Assembly (NCBI GenBank): GCA_900175165.2
Contig: FWWN02000137.1
Location: 844 to 64,843, forward strand
Source of the DNA: Rhizomucor pusillus
Lineage: Eukaryota > Mucoromycota > Mucoromycetes > Mucorales > Lichtheimiaceae
Length of the DNA stretch: 64,000 nucleotides
Direction: 5' to 3'
Shown here one piece after another: positions 23,048 to 33,772 of this stretch (positions within the stretch are counted from its first letter, which is position 1; every line of letters begins with the position of its first letter). The position numbers and the translations under genes were made by a program. Below the pieces are notes generated by a model, which saw only the letters and a list, made by a program, of their open reading frames with translations, had not been told where the DNA came from and did no database searches.

Positions 23048-25304
23048 TCACGTAGCGACAGGAAAACAAGGCGGCAACCCAACCCCCCACACTCACAAAG
23101 CAGAAAAGACACAAACACGAATTGTTCATTATCGCAACCAAAGGAGAAATTGGGCGTCATTTCGCTATTAATAAAAAATGATCATTTTATTACTTTGTTC
23201 TTCCTACGCAGCTATGGTACCTTCATACAGCAAGGACGATCTATTCAACGCGAAAATTAGCAACACTGTTCGTACAATGTAATGACTGGAGTGTTCTCTC
23301 GACATGGATCTCAGAGTAACTATGATCAAAACAATTGAACAACCATCACGTGCATCGGGCCATCCAAAACGGATGAAACCACTTGATGTTCAGTGATTGG
23401 GATAATTTATCATCACTGTGTCCATGTTGCGAGAAAGAAACATCCAAGACAAAATAGAGAAAATATACATACCCAAACGCATTCATCCAACGAACGAACG
23501 ATGAAGTATCCAATGGATGGATGGATGGATGGATGGATCCTCCTACTTGAGGACCAGTCAAGGGCTGAAAAAAAGGGGTTTGCGTTAAGCAAGACAGTTA
23601 TTATTCCCGGATTCGGAGTTCAATAACTTACGATGAACCTGGGAGTGAAGTTGAACCAGAGAAAAGTCCGAGCCACCGCTCAATTCGACAGATCTTTAGT
23701 CTGTCGCAAAAAGATAATTGCAACTGTAGCCGTATAGTAATCATTAGTTCAGCGTCCAATTTCATCCTCAAAATCCATGCTTGATGGTGCCCGTCCAGTC
23801 CTACAAAGTGCTTGCTGAGGTAGATGGACAACATGATAGCAAATTTCGGTTTTTAAAGCTAGAATGAATTAGGCGACTTAATAATCATGAATCTTGGGCG
23901 CAAATGGTAAGTATTCAACAGCGAATATCACATCCAGATATCATATACAGTACTCCCCGGTGTACTTCGAATGTTGATTGCAGCATGTACATCTTTCCCC
24001 AATATTTCAAAGCGCAAATAAGACTACCTGCAAACTGCTTCAAAGTTTCGAAACATACCAGAGGATGTCCATCCCATTCGCAATGATGGTTGCATATTTT
24101 AATGGGATGTACGATTGTAATCGGGTTGCTCGAATCTGAACATCAAATATTAAGTTACGATGCACATTTTCAGAAATTATATAGGCAATTCCCTAATCTA
24201 TTGCGCTCCCTATACGCGTATTGTGACCCGAGGTGTAGTGTTCTTCCTCGATCATCTACACATCGCGTTTTGGATCTATTTTCCGTATGAAGTCGGATCC
24301 GAATTGTTCTGTAAAAATACAAACTACAATCGTTGCATCCAAATTCAGCCTTACTTGTAAGGGGCTCTGTAGCATTCGGGGTCTCGTAGCTCCTTTAATC
24401 TTCGAAAAATCTCGATATCTTGTAGGACATTCTGGACAGCCCAGTGGTAAAGTCGCAACAAACAATAATACATGCTTAAAACAGCAAACGTGCCTTTCAC
24501 ATGATCGTATACGTGGCAAACTCTGTCATTGCTTGCGAAGGGACCGGATGTTCCCAAAAGTAAGAGCTCCATCTTGCCCTTTTGCGTATATATACGATGT
24601 AGTCAGTTGTATGCTGTTCTGGCCGAGATTTCTTTCATGGCCCGCAGCTTCTTCCCACATCGTCGAATTTGAGCCCGCCATAGCTATCTGCATTGTTCGA
24701 TCCAAGAACTGCTTCGAGACATGGCCAGATCTCCCCAATTGTTAGATGCCATCGCCATTCTCCGGGAAAATGGTCTTGGTACTAGACGATAAAAGGATTC
24801 GTGTTATGTATGTGGACGCATCCGAATGGAAGCGCTTACAATTGATATAACATTCCCTGACGCAATCCAAAGCAGTGATCTTGACGGGTCAGGGAGTTGC
24901 AGACTGCCGATGAAGAGGTGCGGATGTGCTTTTGTAGGTCTGGAGGACATATGAACTATGAGATTTCCATCACTGCTGTCGGCAATGCAAGCAGCAGTAC
25001 GTATTGACTAGTAGAAAATAAGCCAGCACATGCATCGACCTACTGTCTTATCTTCATCTGCAAATTCTTGAACGATTCGACTGAGGAAAAGTGATCAGCT
25101 TTAAACACTAAATGTGCTACTTGAAATATCGTTCAGGTTGTTTTCCGCTCATATTTCGTCTCATTGTTAAGTTTTGTTTCCATCAAAATATATAGTTCAT
25201 CATGGAAAGTGGACAGTAGACCTTCTCTGTGGACATAGCCAGATATGTAGATGTTACGAATGCATGATGGAGGATTGCATTTTATTCGTATAGTTTCCAG
25301 AATC
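23048..25304. other. Long stretch without a recognised gene
   Basis: About 2.25 kb on which I can support no gene. A few stretches on the minus strand between 24,350 and 24,780 have mild coding character (for example STMWEEAAGHERNLGQNSIQ), but stops and frame changes break them, so they are at most a relic. A short microsatellite is present at 23,513. Confidence 0.4.
23513..23538. repeat. (ATGG)n microsatellite
   Basis: Six and a half perfect copies of ATGG in an intergenic region. No coding context. Confidence 0.95.
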
Positions 25305-26040
25305 TTATTCTTCTTCTTCATACTGCTCGTCGCGTCCGCCAGCGCTGGGACGCAGCAATTTGAACGTGCCTAAAACATTTCATTATGAGCAATCAAAGGA
25401 GAGCTAAATATGGAAGGCATCACAAAATTTACTTTGATGGATTTCAGCTTTTGATCGCATGATTCCTTCACGGTCGGTGTAATCACTGTATCGAAGCGTT
25501 CCTTCAACGTATACTAGGTCGCTGTAGCTTGCGTTAGCCTATTTTCCCTATCGTGTATGCTATACAATTGTTGCAGCGTTTACCCCTTCTTGACCTTTGC
25601 GGGAAGCCAGTGAGCCGAATTCCAAGAAGTTACACGGTGCCATTGAGTTCTCTTGATCAAGTTTCCTTACAACGATTTGTATTAGTTTCAATTGTACGCA
25701 GCATTGACGTGAAAATATCAGAGTTAATTTACCTTCTTTGTCAGGACGCGTTTCTGAAGTGGCAACGGTGTAGTTGACAACCTTCTTATCTTCCCCATAC
25801 TCATGAACAGTCGGGTCTGCTCCAACACGGCCGATGAGCTGAACCTTGTTCACTGTGGAATCGTAAGCTAAACGTTTGATTTATACGATATGCTCGAGTC
25901 CTTACAATCCAAGCGTGCTCGCGTCGTAGAGAAGCTCTGATCCTCAGGTCAGTTCCTGGTGTAATCTGTTTACTGTCAGTGGTGACACTTACTCTAGCAA
26001 GGGCAGGTGAATTCCAGGCACGACGTGCGAATGCTGACAT
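25305..26040 (-). CDS. RIM1: Mitochondrial single-stranded DNA-binding protein (RIM1-like)
   Basis: Bacterial-type SSB that coats single-stranded mitochondrial DNA during replication. Six exons (26040-25993, 25942-25906, 25867-25733, 25665-25584, 25527-25433, 25369-25305) join in phase to 153 aa. The N-terminus is a typical mitochondrial presequence, basic and Ser/Thr-rich (MSAFARRAWNSPALAR, then SFSTTRARLD). The OB fold begins VNKVQLIGRVGADPTV, followed by VVNYTVATSETRPD, TQWHRVTSW and VYVEGTLRYSDYTDREG. The C-terminus ends in an acidic EQYEEEE, resembling the acidic tip of bacterial SSB. Unspliced frames hide most of it, so the small second and fourth exons are easily missed. Confidence 0.92.
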
Positions 26041-26341
26041 CGTAAGAAATCGAAGTAAGGAACAAAGGGATCGTGCTCCTTGCTGGAACGTGATCGTATA
26101 ATATGCGTACCACCCCTGCGGTGTCTGGGGATACGCCAACGATTCCAAAAAAAAATATTTTATCGCTTGTCGCAGTTTTCATTGTTGCCATCGAATACGA
26201 GTAGCATATACGTGCAGCCGTGCAAATTACAGCTATGGGGGAATAACTCGGATAACTAACAAAGAAAATTCATGCAATAGTAAAAGTTACAACTTTCTTT
26301 GTTAACATATATGGAGATGGGATATAAGATAATGATTTGGA

Positions 26342-28005
26342 TTAAGAGCGTGCAGCAATGTCATGTTTAGACCAGTGACAAGCTACATTGGTTGGAAGAC
26401 TGGCACGCTGGTCTACAAATCTAGACCTCTGCATACTTTGTAGCCATTGAAAAAATTGCTCTTGATCTTCTTGTTCCTGCTCGTACGACGGCGTAGATGC
26501 GATGCAGTAAGCTCCTTTCTTAGCATCTTGGTTTTCCAGACGTCGGCTTTGCATTCTATTGACTTTGGAATACAGTTCAGCCATGAATATATCGCGTTCC
26601 TTCTTGTAAGATATCTGGAAGCGCTGCTTGATAAATTTGGGTCGATGCAATGATTTGATAAGCAACTCCGTGATTCGAGACATTTCGCGGAGAGAGCTCG
26701 TTTCACCAGCAGCCCAGTCCTGAAAAGAACAGCGTAAGGATAATGATACAGCAAAGCAGTTTTAATGAGGAAATATACCTGGCTGGTCATTCTTCCGCGC
26801 TGGGAATGGTCCATTATGCCAAAAATAGTTGCTTCATCCATCTTTCTTTGGAGTCTGGATCCAACGAATACTCGTTGGTTATCAAACGTGCGAGATGCCA
26901 AGTTGTATATTTGTGCCATTAAGTCGTATAGCATGTCTTCCTTGAGTTTAGTGGAAGCAAGTGTGGCGCGCTGGTCCTCCATGCGGCCTCGCGAGAGTCT
27001 ATCGACAGTTTTACCAAGTGTAGCTGCGGCCAGCTCACCTGCCTGCCGATCGCTTATTTCTGCTCGCTGATCATTCAGACGAGGCGCGACCTTTCCCAAA
27101 CGGTCAATTGCCGAAAGCAGGGTATCTAAATCCTTTTGTGTTTTTCCGTTGTATGCAGTAGAGACTGTGTGATCATAAGCTGGAACATGTCCCTTGCGAC
27201 CATCTTCTTGATCATATAGCTCGTGATAGGATGGCGGAGGCGTACCGTGACTTGACGAAGCCAGCGTGTACACAGCATCCATAAGCCGGTCGGTCTCGGC
27301 CCACAGATCCGCCAAGCCTTGCGAAGAGAGGCACGACGTGCTCAATATTGACATTTGCTCGTATCGTATGATCGACATACGGTTGCATAAACGCTGATAA
27401 AGATTCCTGCCCGCGTCATCGTCATTAACGCTGTTGCTGTCTTGGGTACTCGCGGGTGGTGGGCAACGTTCCAAAGATGTTTCGGCGAAGTCGATTATTC
27501 GATACACATTGCTTAAAAGTGCAGCTAACGCGCAGCATAGGCTGTAATCTTTGCTGTCTGCGAGCGACAGAAATATTTGCTGATTCGAAGATAGCATGTG
27601 ATGTACATTGGACATAGTTACTATGGCAGGGGAAGAGTCGCTTCGATGCATTGTTGAGGATGTATTCTTTGCATAGCTAATCATGCTGATTCTTGTCGTA
27701 TTTTGGGCAATTGAATTCAGTAAGTCGCAGCTGGGTGGGAATCTCTCCATAGAGACATCGGACATGCGTCGCGCACCAGCAGCGGGAGTTGGAGATGTCT
27801 GAGCAAGAATATGCTTGAGCAGAGAATCAAGAGCTATCAAGCAGTCGTGTTTGACAGCTTCGAGTGAGTGTATAATCTAACAAGATATTCACAACGTATA
27901 AGCCCAAGTTCTCCACTTTACAACGTTTAAACATACCTCGGTGGATATCCGACAAGTGTCATCGACAGCAGCATGTAGATCGCGACTTTGTCCGCTGTCC
28001 GGCAT
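26342..28005 (-). CDS. Conserved-looking helical protein, family not recognised
   Basis: Three exons (28005 to about 27,940, about 27,870 to 26,779, 26719-26342) encode roughly 520 aa. It opens SGQSRDLHAAVDDTCRISTE, followed by a Ser-rich linker with short degenerate stretches. The central segment is helical and charged: LDTLLSAIDRLGKVAPRLND, then QRAEISDRQ and DRLSRGRMEDQRATLASTKL. The C-terminal part (SLHRPKFIKQRFQISYKKE, RDIFMAELYSKVNRM) is basic. There is no signal peptide, membrane segment or catalytic motif. The long single frame, clean splice sites and even amino-acid use support a real gene. I would not name a function. Confidence 0.75.
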
Positions 28006-29164
28006 GAGATGCAATTAAAATGGCAAAGACAAATGATGAAGGAGGGAGAGAGAGAAAGTGTTGAAAAGCTATTTGTACAATGGTACTGTCAAAAGTATTA
28101 GAATGTCCAGGGGTTTTTTGGAGACGGAAGGAGGATGTGTGGAAAAGGACTCGGTCTGTGTATGTCTGTCACTGGAAGCATTCTTCTCCTGCATTGCACT
28201 TTGGATTTACTCCCTATGGCCACTTACAGCCACCTTTCGGGAAACGATCCGGGCAAGTTTCGTAATCAGTTCGGATTGCGCTATGGGGTAACAAGCAGAG
28301 TTTCACATGGTTGTACCTTCTCTACAACAGCATGGGTGTCGGTTAGTGGAATAAGAGCATCTGAGGTGTTTCATTTGTGCGGTTTTCATGGCTTCACTCG
28401 ATGTGTAAGGGCGAGGACTTTACGGAGCATAATCAATCAACAGCCCCGTTTAGCTTGTAAAATAGTAGTTTATTGTTGTGTAGTCCTGCGCTAGGGAGTC
28501 GAATCAGTATCTATGCCTACTCCTCAATTTTGTGATCGACATTATCGAATGTTAGCTCTATCAATCAAATTCATTATATGCTTAAAGGGAAAATGTACCT
28601 TCGAGATGTTCTTATTTCCACTTAACGCGATCCATGGACATAGTGATGATGATATCATCTTTTTCCTATCTGGGAAAAAGACGGATAAAAGGTACGATGA
28701 TTTTGTTCAAAACAGCCCTAATACAGTACAAATGTACCATGGAGGCAGATGTAGAACGGATAAATATGTAGTACGCATGTACCTAAATTTCATGCAGTGA
28801 GCTGCTGTCTTGCTCTAACTTCTTGTACTACCTGGCCGGTTATGGTTACACCACAAAGCTACCCATAGTCTTGTAAGATTCCCAGCGAACGTACATAAAT
28901 CTGTGACATGTGCAGATTGAAGAAATTTGCCTGCATCCTAGCTTGAGGGAAACACATGAATATTTGGCAGCCGATGTTAACGTGCAAATTAATTATGAGC
29001 GAAATATCCTAGCAGTAATACTTCAATGGTTTTCCCGCTGAATTTACTCATAGGTTTCATCCAAAAACCAAAGAGAGCATATTAAAATCCCTTACAATAT
29101 ACTACACCTAAGAACATATATAAAAAATTAAATGAAACTCAAAGGTGACTCGAGTGTTCTTTTT
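28006..29164. other. Intergenic stretch up to the composite element
   Basis: About 1.15 kb with no supported gene. It contains the promoter of the helical-protein gene on its left. Open frames here lack protein character. Confidence 0.4.
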
Positions 29165-29166
29165 TA

Positions 29167-29200
29167 CACTCTTTCCACAAATTAATGTCGCCTCCCATAA
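29167..29200 (+). repeat. Left terminal inverted repeat, 34 bp
   Basis: Begins CACTCTTTCC and ends GTCGCCTCCCATAA. It is the exact reverse complement of 33576-33609; identity stops at the inner ends. It is preceded by TA. Confidence 0.93.
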
Positions 29201-29256
29201 GAATTGATGTCGCATTTCCCGAAAATAGATGTCGTGTGCTTACAAATTAGATGTCG
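29185..29256 (+). repeat. Four ATGTCG motifs at 22-bp spacing
   Basis: ATGTCG occurs at 29185, 29207, 29229 and 29251, exactly 22 bp apart, about two helical turns. The first copy lies inside the terminal repeat and the others extend inward. Directly repeated subterminal motifs of this kind are usually transposase-binding sites. The right end has only the copy inside its repeat. Confidence 0.8.
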
Positions 29257-29343
29257 CATAACGCTAAGAACTACATAAAGTATGTAAGCGTCTTAACTTT
29301 TGCTTTCCTTCTTCCTACCATTTCACACCACACACGTTTCAAA

Positions 29344-30620
29344 ATGGATAACCAATTTTTCTATGAAGATGGGCACGGCAACGTCGTCGATGAATATGGG
29401 AGGCCTGAACCCATGGATTATCTTGTGGACGAGGAGACGTACGCTCTTGAAACAGTGAGCTTGCACACGCAGTATTTGTGCAATATGCCTCGTGCGAGCG
29501 AGCGTGAGCCCGTTGCTATGCAGACTGATGAACCAAAGGACGCAGACGTTCGCATGAGAGAAGCTACTGTCAAGCGAGGATACACACTCTACTCAGACTA
29601 GGATAAAGTGAGGTGTTTTAAACTGGTGTTTGAGAAGGTTCTGAGTGCATAAGCTGCCGCGAAGCAGTTGGGAATTCATGTTCGTACAGCGCAGAGACGG
29701 GCCACACAATTTGAAAAAGACCCTGACAGCATCTTTAAAAAGCGAAAAAAGAACGGCCGCCCGCGTATTCTCACTGAGGAGTATAAGAAGGTCATCGTAG
29801 AGTATGTTGATGAGAACCCTTCAGTTGTCCTGGAACAGCTAATGGAGCGACTACTTCAGAAGTTTGAGGGACTTAAAATCTCGAAGAGCACTCTCTATGA
29901 ATTCGTAAGGACGCAGTGCAACTTAACACTAAAAAAGCCCGGTTCCAACCTGTGGACAGGAACAGCGAGGCCAAGATCCAAGAGCGCCTCGACTGAGTCC
30001 GCAGATGGGAGACCACTGACATGAACTTTAGGAAAAACTGTGTCTTTCTTGATGAATCTGCCTTCCATATTAATATGAAGCGCAGCATGGCCTGGTCAAA
30101 GAAAGGCTCACCTGCAGTAGTCACAGTACACAAGACGACCACTATCTTGGGCGCTATTTCTGCCTCAGGTCTAATTAAATGCAGTCTAAGACTTCCACAG
30201 CCCCCGGCCAAGAAAAGAAAACGAGGAGGCCATGTTGATCTTATAAGCACAGGAACTGTAACAGGACATTATTTGAGCTTCCTGAAGGCTACGATGGATG
30301 AGATGGATAAGTATCCACACATGAAGGGCCATTATCTGGTAATGGATAATGCCCCTATCCACAAATCTGAGGATATTCAATAGTACATTAAGTCTCGAAA
30401 ATATCGGTATGCTTATCTTCCATCGTACTCACCTGAGCTCAACCTGATCGAGCAGTTCTGGTCAGTAGTTAAGAGCAAAGTTAAACGGAACAGGCTTTTG
30501 GAAAGAGAGACACTGATTACCAGGATTAGTGAAGCATCTAATGGCTTAAGATTGAGCGATTTTGAGGGTTTTGATTCTCATTCCCATAAGTGCTTAGATA
30601 CGTGTCGTAACAGAGAGTAG
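29344..30620 (+). pseudogene. Degenerate Tc1/mariner (DD34E) transposase
   Basis: Starts MDNQFFYEDGHG and runs through a helix-turn-helix region (AAAKQLGIHVRTAQRR; EGLKISKSTLYEFVR) and a basic GRPR motif to the catalytic domain: first Asp in CVFLDESAF, second Asp in LVMDNAPIHKSED, Glu in SPELNLIEQFWSVVKSKVKR. I count 34 residues between the last two acids, hence DD34E. Breaks: TAG at about 29,599, TAA near 29,650, a frame change near 29,960 just after the helix-turn-helix part, and TAG at about 30,382 within the catalytic core. So it cannot make a full enzyme. The catalytic residues themselves are all present. Confidence 0.87.
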
Positions 30621-30950
30621 CTTTGATATGTTTCTCACATATTTCCATGTGAGATGGCTACACCAGAATAGCGTGGAGTTCTCCTGGATGGGCTCGAAAC
30701 CTAAAAAGTGATGGCACACTTTTTTTAGCTTGTTCGGTGTACAGTCTTCCAGTGATTTGCGTTTGAAAATTCAATTTTGGGATTCACCAATATAAAGCTA
30801 TCGTGATTTAATGTAAATATTAAGCGCTTTGGTACAATTTTCAATGGCTCAATGAAATTTGTACAGTATGCACTGCAAATTCGAGGACCTTACAGTTGTG
30901 TTATAATTTATCTCAGTTTTTATTTTATATAATATTTTTTGCGTGATGCA

Positions 30951-31400
30951 TTATGATTGGTAAGATTTACCATCAACTTTCTTTATAATAATCATATTAT
31001 CATCTTCTATATCTTTTATAGCTTGCCTTATATTAGCGGATTTATTAATCATAGGTCTTTTAATTTTACACAAATTAGTGAACCATTTCGATCCACTATA
31101 AATGGTACTACCATTTTCTACAACAGTTTCTGTAGTATCATATGTTATATTATATTTATCACAAATTTTATATACAATTTTTTTTGCGTGCTTCATATTT
31201 CTGTCTCTTTCATTTCAGCATAATTTCTATATATAAACTTTTCCTTTTCTTTAATAAGTTTTAAGCCGTTAGTTTCTAATTCTTTAGTATTTCATCCTTT
31301 ACATCGTTAGTCATTTTAGCTGCTGATATTACATTAAAGTATCAAATTCAATATCAGCTTTAATAGTTTTATCTTTAAAACTTACAATATCCCATCGTGA
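30951..31400 (-). pseudogene. AT-rich coding relic, unknown origin
   Basis: The intact frame at 31,196-30,951 contains VYKICDKYNITYDTTETVVE then GSKWFTNLCKIKRPMINK and ends KKVDGKSYQS. To its right, the same strand continues as Lys/Glu/Ile-rich sequence in other frames (LKLIKEKEKFIYRNYAEMKE), so a longer gene has frame breaks. Codon use is extremely A/T biased, unlike any host gene in this window. I recognise no family. A gene of an AT-rich virus or virus-like element is one possibility. Confidence 0.4.
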
Positions 31401-31980
31401 TATCGTTATGTAAGATACGACTTGGGAAGTATTAAACTACATTACACGAGAGTCAGGTAATTTTGGTTGTCTCCCACCCAGCATTGCTCATTACTTTGTT
31501 ACTTTCTTGCTATATGGTATCCTCATCCAAGAAGATGAAGTTTATTAAAAAAAGCTTAAATCACATTATATGCTACACATATTCGACAAATAAAGAAAAG
31601 ATTTGATAACACAACCAAAATTACCTGACCTGACTCGAAGTATAATTGAGATGATATCGTTATATTATAATTAAGCAAAAATTCAATTTTTCGAAAAAGT
31701 AAAATAAAATAAAATGTATTTTTTTGCAATACACGCTGTATATTCAATCTATAAAATTGTAAATGATGATTGATGTTGCACACAATCTACGACTAATATT
31801 TTCAATTCTTTAAAACATTATCAGTGACATAAAGTTTATTACCTCTGAACTTTGTTGATAAATCTCTCTAATGATTTTTGAAAATCAAAACAAACATGCC
31901 GAAATCTATTGATTACTTAATCTCTTATGGATAATTCAATATCTACTGATATCGATATTTTAAGATAACTATGGACTAGT

Positions 31981-32480
31981 TGTCAAGATGCCCAAACTCA
32001 GAGCTGTATCACCAACTACTTTTTATTGGTAGCGATCAGCCGCGCGCCAACTAGACAAATGGCTCGCCTTGGGCCTTGAACGCGCCCCAAAAGCGGATAT
32101 GGGAAACACAGATCACGAACGCTGGTCAACTTAAGCCAGAAGTATGTACCTTTTAAAAAACATACCCTTACTTAAAAATGACCAACTCTATGTTCATTTT
32201 GGCTGCTGAATCGCAGTATGATGCAAAAACAGTATATAAAAGGAGAAAGGCTTGAGCTGGCTACTCTTGATTTCTATGACCGTCGTTGTCTGGAAGTGCT
32301 TTTCTAGTTCTTTGCTTTTTTGACAGGCGTGAAGAAGGATTCGGGACCACTGATCAGCCGGCACTCCAGTTCCCAGAACGTTGCGCCAAACAGACGAAAG
32401 GCCGTGAGGGCATACAGACCAAACTCACACGTATGGACACTTAAAAGTCAAATCCACGCTTCCCCAAGAGGAGCATAATC
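31981..32480. other. Island of ordinary base composition inside the AT-rich cargo
   Basis: About 500 bp starting TGTCAAGATG stands out as GC-richer than both flanks. It contains a strong TATA-type element (TATATAAAAG near 32,232). Translations are broken by stops. It may be a solo LTR or a host promoter fragment inserted into the cargo. I looked for a target duplication or a CA end matching the TG start and found none that is convincing. Confidence 0.35.
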
Positions 32481-32589
32481 AACTATTACTGATTTTGTAT
32501 AAACTGCTGATTTTAACTTTTAGGAATTTTTGTTATATATTTAGAATAACTCCTCAAAAACTAAAAGGAATTCTGCAGGTCCTTACAAA

Positions 32590-32941
32590 ATGGTCTTTCT
32601 CAACGAAAATATATCATTTAACGTAAAACTGTTACGAGGAAATGTATGCAAAGTTTGCCAATATTTACGCAAAATACTTGAACCTTATATAGAAGAAGCC
32701 AAAATTAAACATATAGAAAAATCTATGGAAAAAACAATTCAAAACATGTTAAGTTGTAACTACTTTATTTATAAGAAATATGAACCAAAATTTATGTAAT
32801 CATTTGTTCAAGAAAGGTAAACGAGAAGGATATTTCTGTTGTAAGAAAATTAGAACTAATTTAGAGGATGGTAAAAAAGATTTCTTATGCTGTCAACATA
32901 GCAAAAAGCACATACCTAAAAAAAGACACAAAAAAAGTTGA
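32590..32941 (+). pseudogene. Cys/His-rich ORF pair in the AT-rich cargo
   Basis: The first frame (32,590-32,799) begins MVFLNENISFNVKLLRG and reaches CNYFIYKKYEPKFM before a TAA. In a neighbouring frame the sequence continues NHLFKKGKREGYFCCKKI, then DFLCCQHSKKHIPKK to a stop at 32,941. Joined, the pattern is a GK-rich loop between Cys pairs followed by C-C-x-H. Short zinc-binding modules with this look are common in large DNA viruses of protists; that comparison is from memory and needs a search. A frame change separates the two halves, so this is likely a relic. Confidence 0.45.
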
Positions 32942-33068
32942 AAGTGTTACAGATACATATAAAAATACAATGCAAAATATAGAGATAAAGAAATCTCATC
33001 CTAAGAAGTCCAGCAGAAAGAAAAAAAAAGCCTTTGCTCAAAATTTATATATGGTATTTTGTTAACTT

Positions 33069-33482
33069 TTATATATTCTTCCAGCATATCTGTTTCATTG
33101 AATTTTCAGCTTTAATCCAGCTATTATATTTTTCAGTGTATCCTTTCCATTTAACCAGAAACACATAATCATTGTCTTTAAATTTATGGCTAATTATATT
33201 TTCTATTTTATATGACTCTCTATTTTTTACATCTCTAATTCTACCAATTTGAATATTTTGCTTTTTAGTATTTTTTCGCTTTCTTTTTTTCTCATTAAAT
33301 TTAGGTACATCATCTTCACTATCAGTATTTACATTTATAATATCTTCTTCACTATATTCATTATCTATATTCATTGCTTTTTTCAATTGGGAATTCAAAA
33401 TTTTCATTTTGCCATAGTTTATGTTGTGGTTGTATAAGTATATATACATTTCAGAAAATTTTTTATATTCTTCAATAAACAT
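33069..33482 (-). CDS. Chromodomain protein fragment in AT-rich cargo
   Basis: Open frame of 137 aa. The N-terminal half is acidic and then basic (NEKKRKRKNTKKQNIQIGRI). The C-terminal half is a chromodomain: YKIENIISHKFKDNDYVFLV then KWKGYTEKYNSWI, with the aromatic residues and the VKWKGY core of the fold. Such a domain at the end of a basic region is typical of integrases of Ty3/gypsy chromoviruses and of Polinton-like elements. No integrase catalytic core is visible. Coding character continues upstream to about 33,575, the inner edge of the right terminal repeat, in a shifted frame (QEKYSNNTFGSFRSIMEKQF). A/T-biased codon use sets it apart from host genes. Confidence 0.6.
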   Translation of the reverse strand: MFIEEYKKFSEMYIYLYNHNINYGKMKILNSQLKKAMNIDNEYSEEDIINVNTDSEDDVPKFNEKKRKRKNTKKQNIQIGRIRDVKNRESYKIENIISHKFKDNDYVFLVKWKGYTEKYNSWIKAENSMKQICWKNI

Positions 33483-33575
33483 GCCATTTTGAATTGTTTT
33501 TCCATAATTGATCTGAAACTACCAAAAGTATTATTGGAATATTTTTCTTGTTCATTTAAATCTGTATTTATATTT

Positions 33576-33609
33576 TTATGGGAGGCGACATTAATTTGTG
33601 GAAAGAGTG
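33576..33609 (-). repeat. Right terminal inverted repeat, 34 bp
   Basis: Exact inverted copy of 29167-29200, followed by TA at 33610-33611. Coding-like AT-rich sequence abuts its inner edge. Confidence 0.93.
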
Positions 33610-33772
33610 TATTTTTGGATGTTACCTTGCTGAAACACAACAGAAATGAAAAGTTTGCCATGGACAACCATGCAAAATCGCGTGTTACCATTTTTGGTAT
33701 AGCTCTCTTCGATTTCGCATTAACCGACTGGGTGCATCATATCTTTTCAAGCTCGGCTTGCTTTAGCACACA

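Larger units (their letters stand above)
29167..33609 (+). mobile_element. Composite Tc1/mariner element with AT-rich cargo
   Basis: A 4,443-bp unit bounded by perfect 34-bp terminal inverted repeats that start CACTCTTTCC, with TA on both outer sides (29165-29166, 33610-33611), the target duplication of Tc1/mariner elements. Inside, a degenerate transposase lies at 29,344-30,620. From about 30,900 to the inner edge of the right repeat the DNA is strongly AT-rich, unlike the surroundings, with separate coding traces and one island of ordinary composition (31,981-32,480). A normal Tc1/mariner element is 1.3-2.5 kb, so this one carries foreign DNA. It cannot transpose on its own because its transposase is broken, but its ends look intact. 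Confidence 0.85.

Noticed and set aside
24287..24745. 152-codon plus-strand open frame
   Set aside because: Amino-acid composition and lack of motifs suggest chance; the minus strand in the same place has slightly better but broken coding character.
28058..28800. Several plus-strand frames after the helical-protein gene
   Set aside because: Short, overlapping and without protein character; probably promoter and intergenic DNA.
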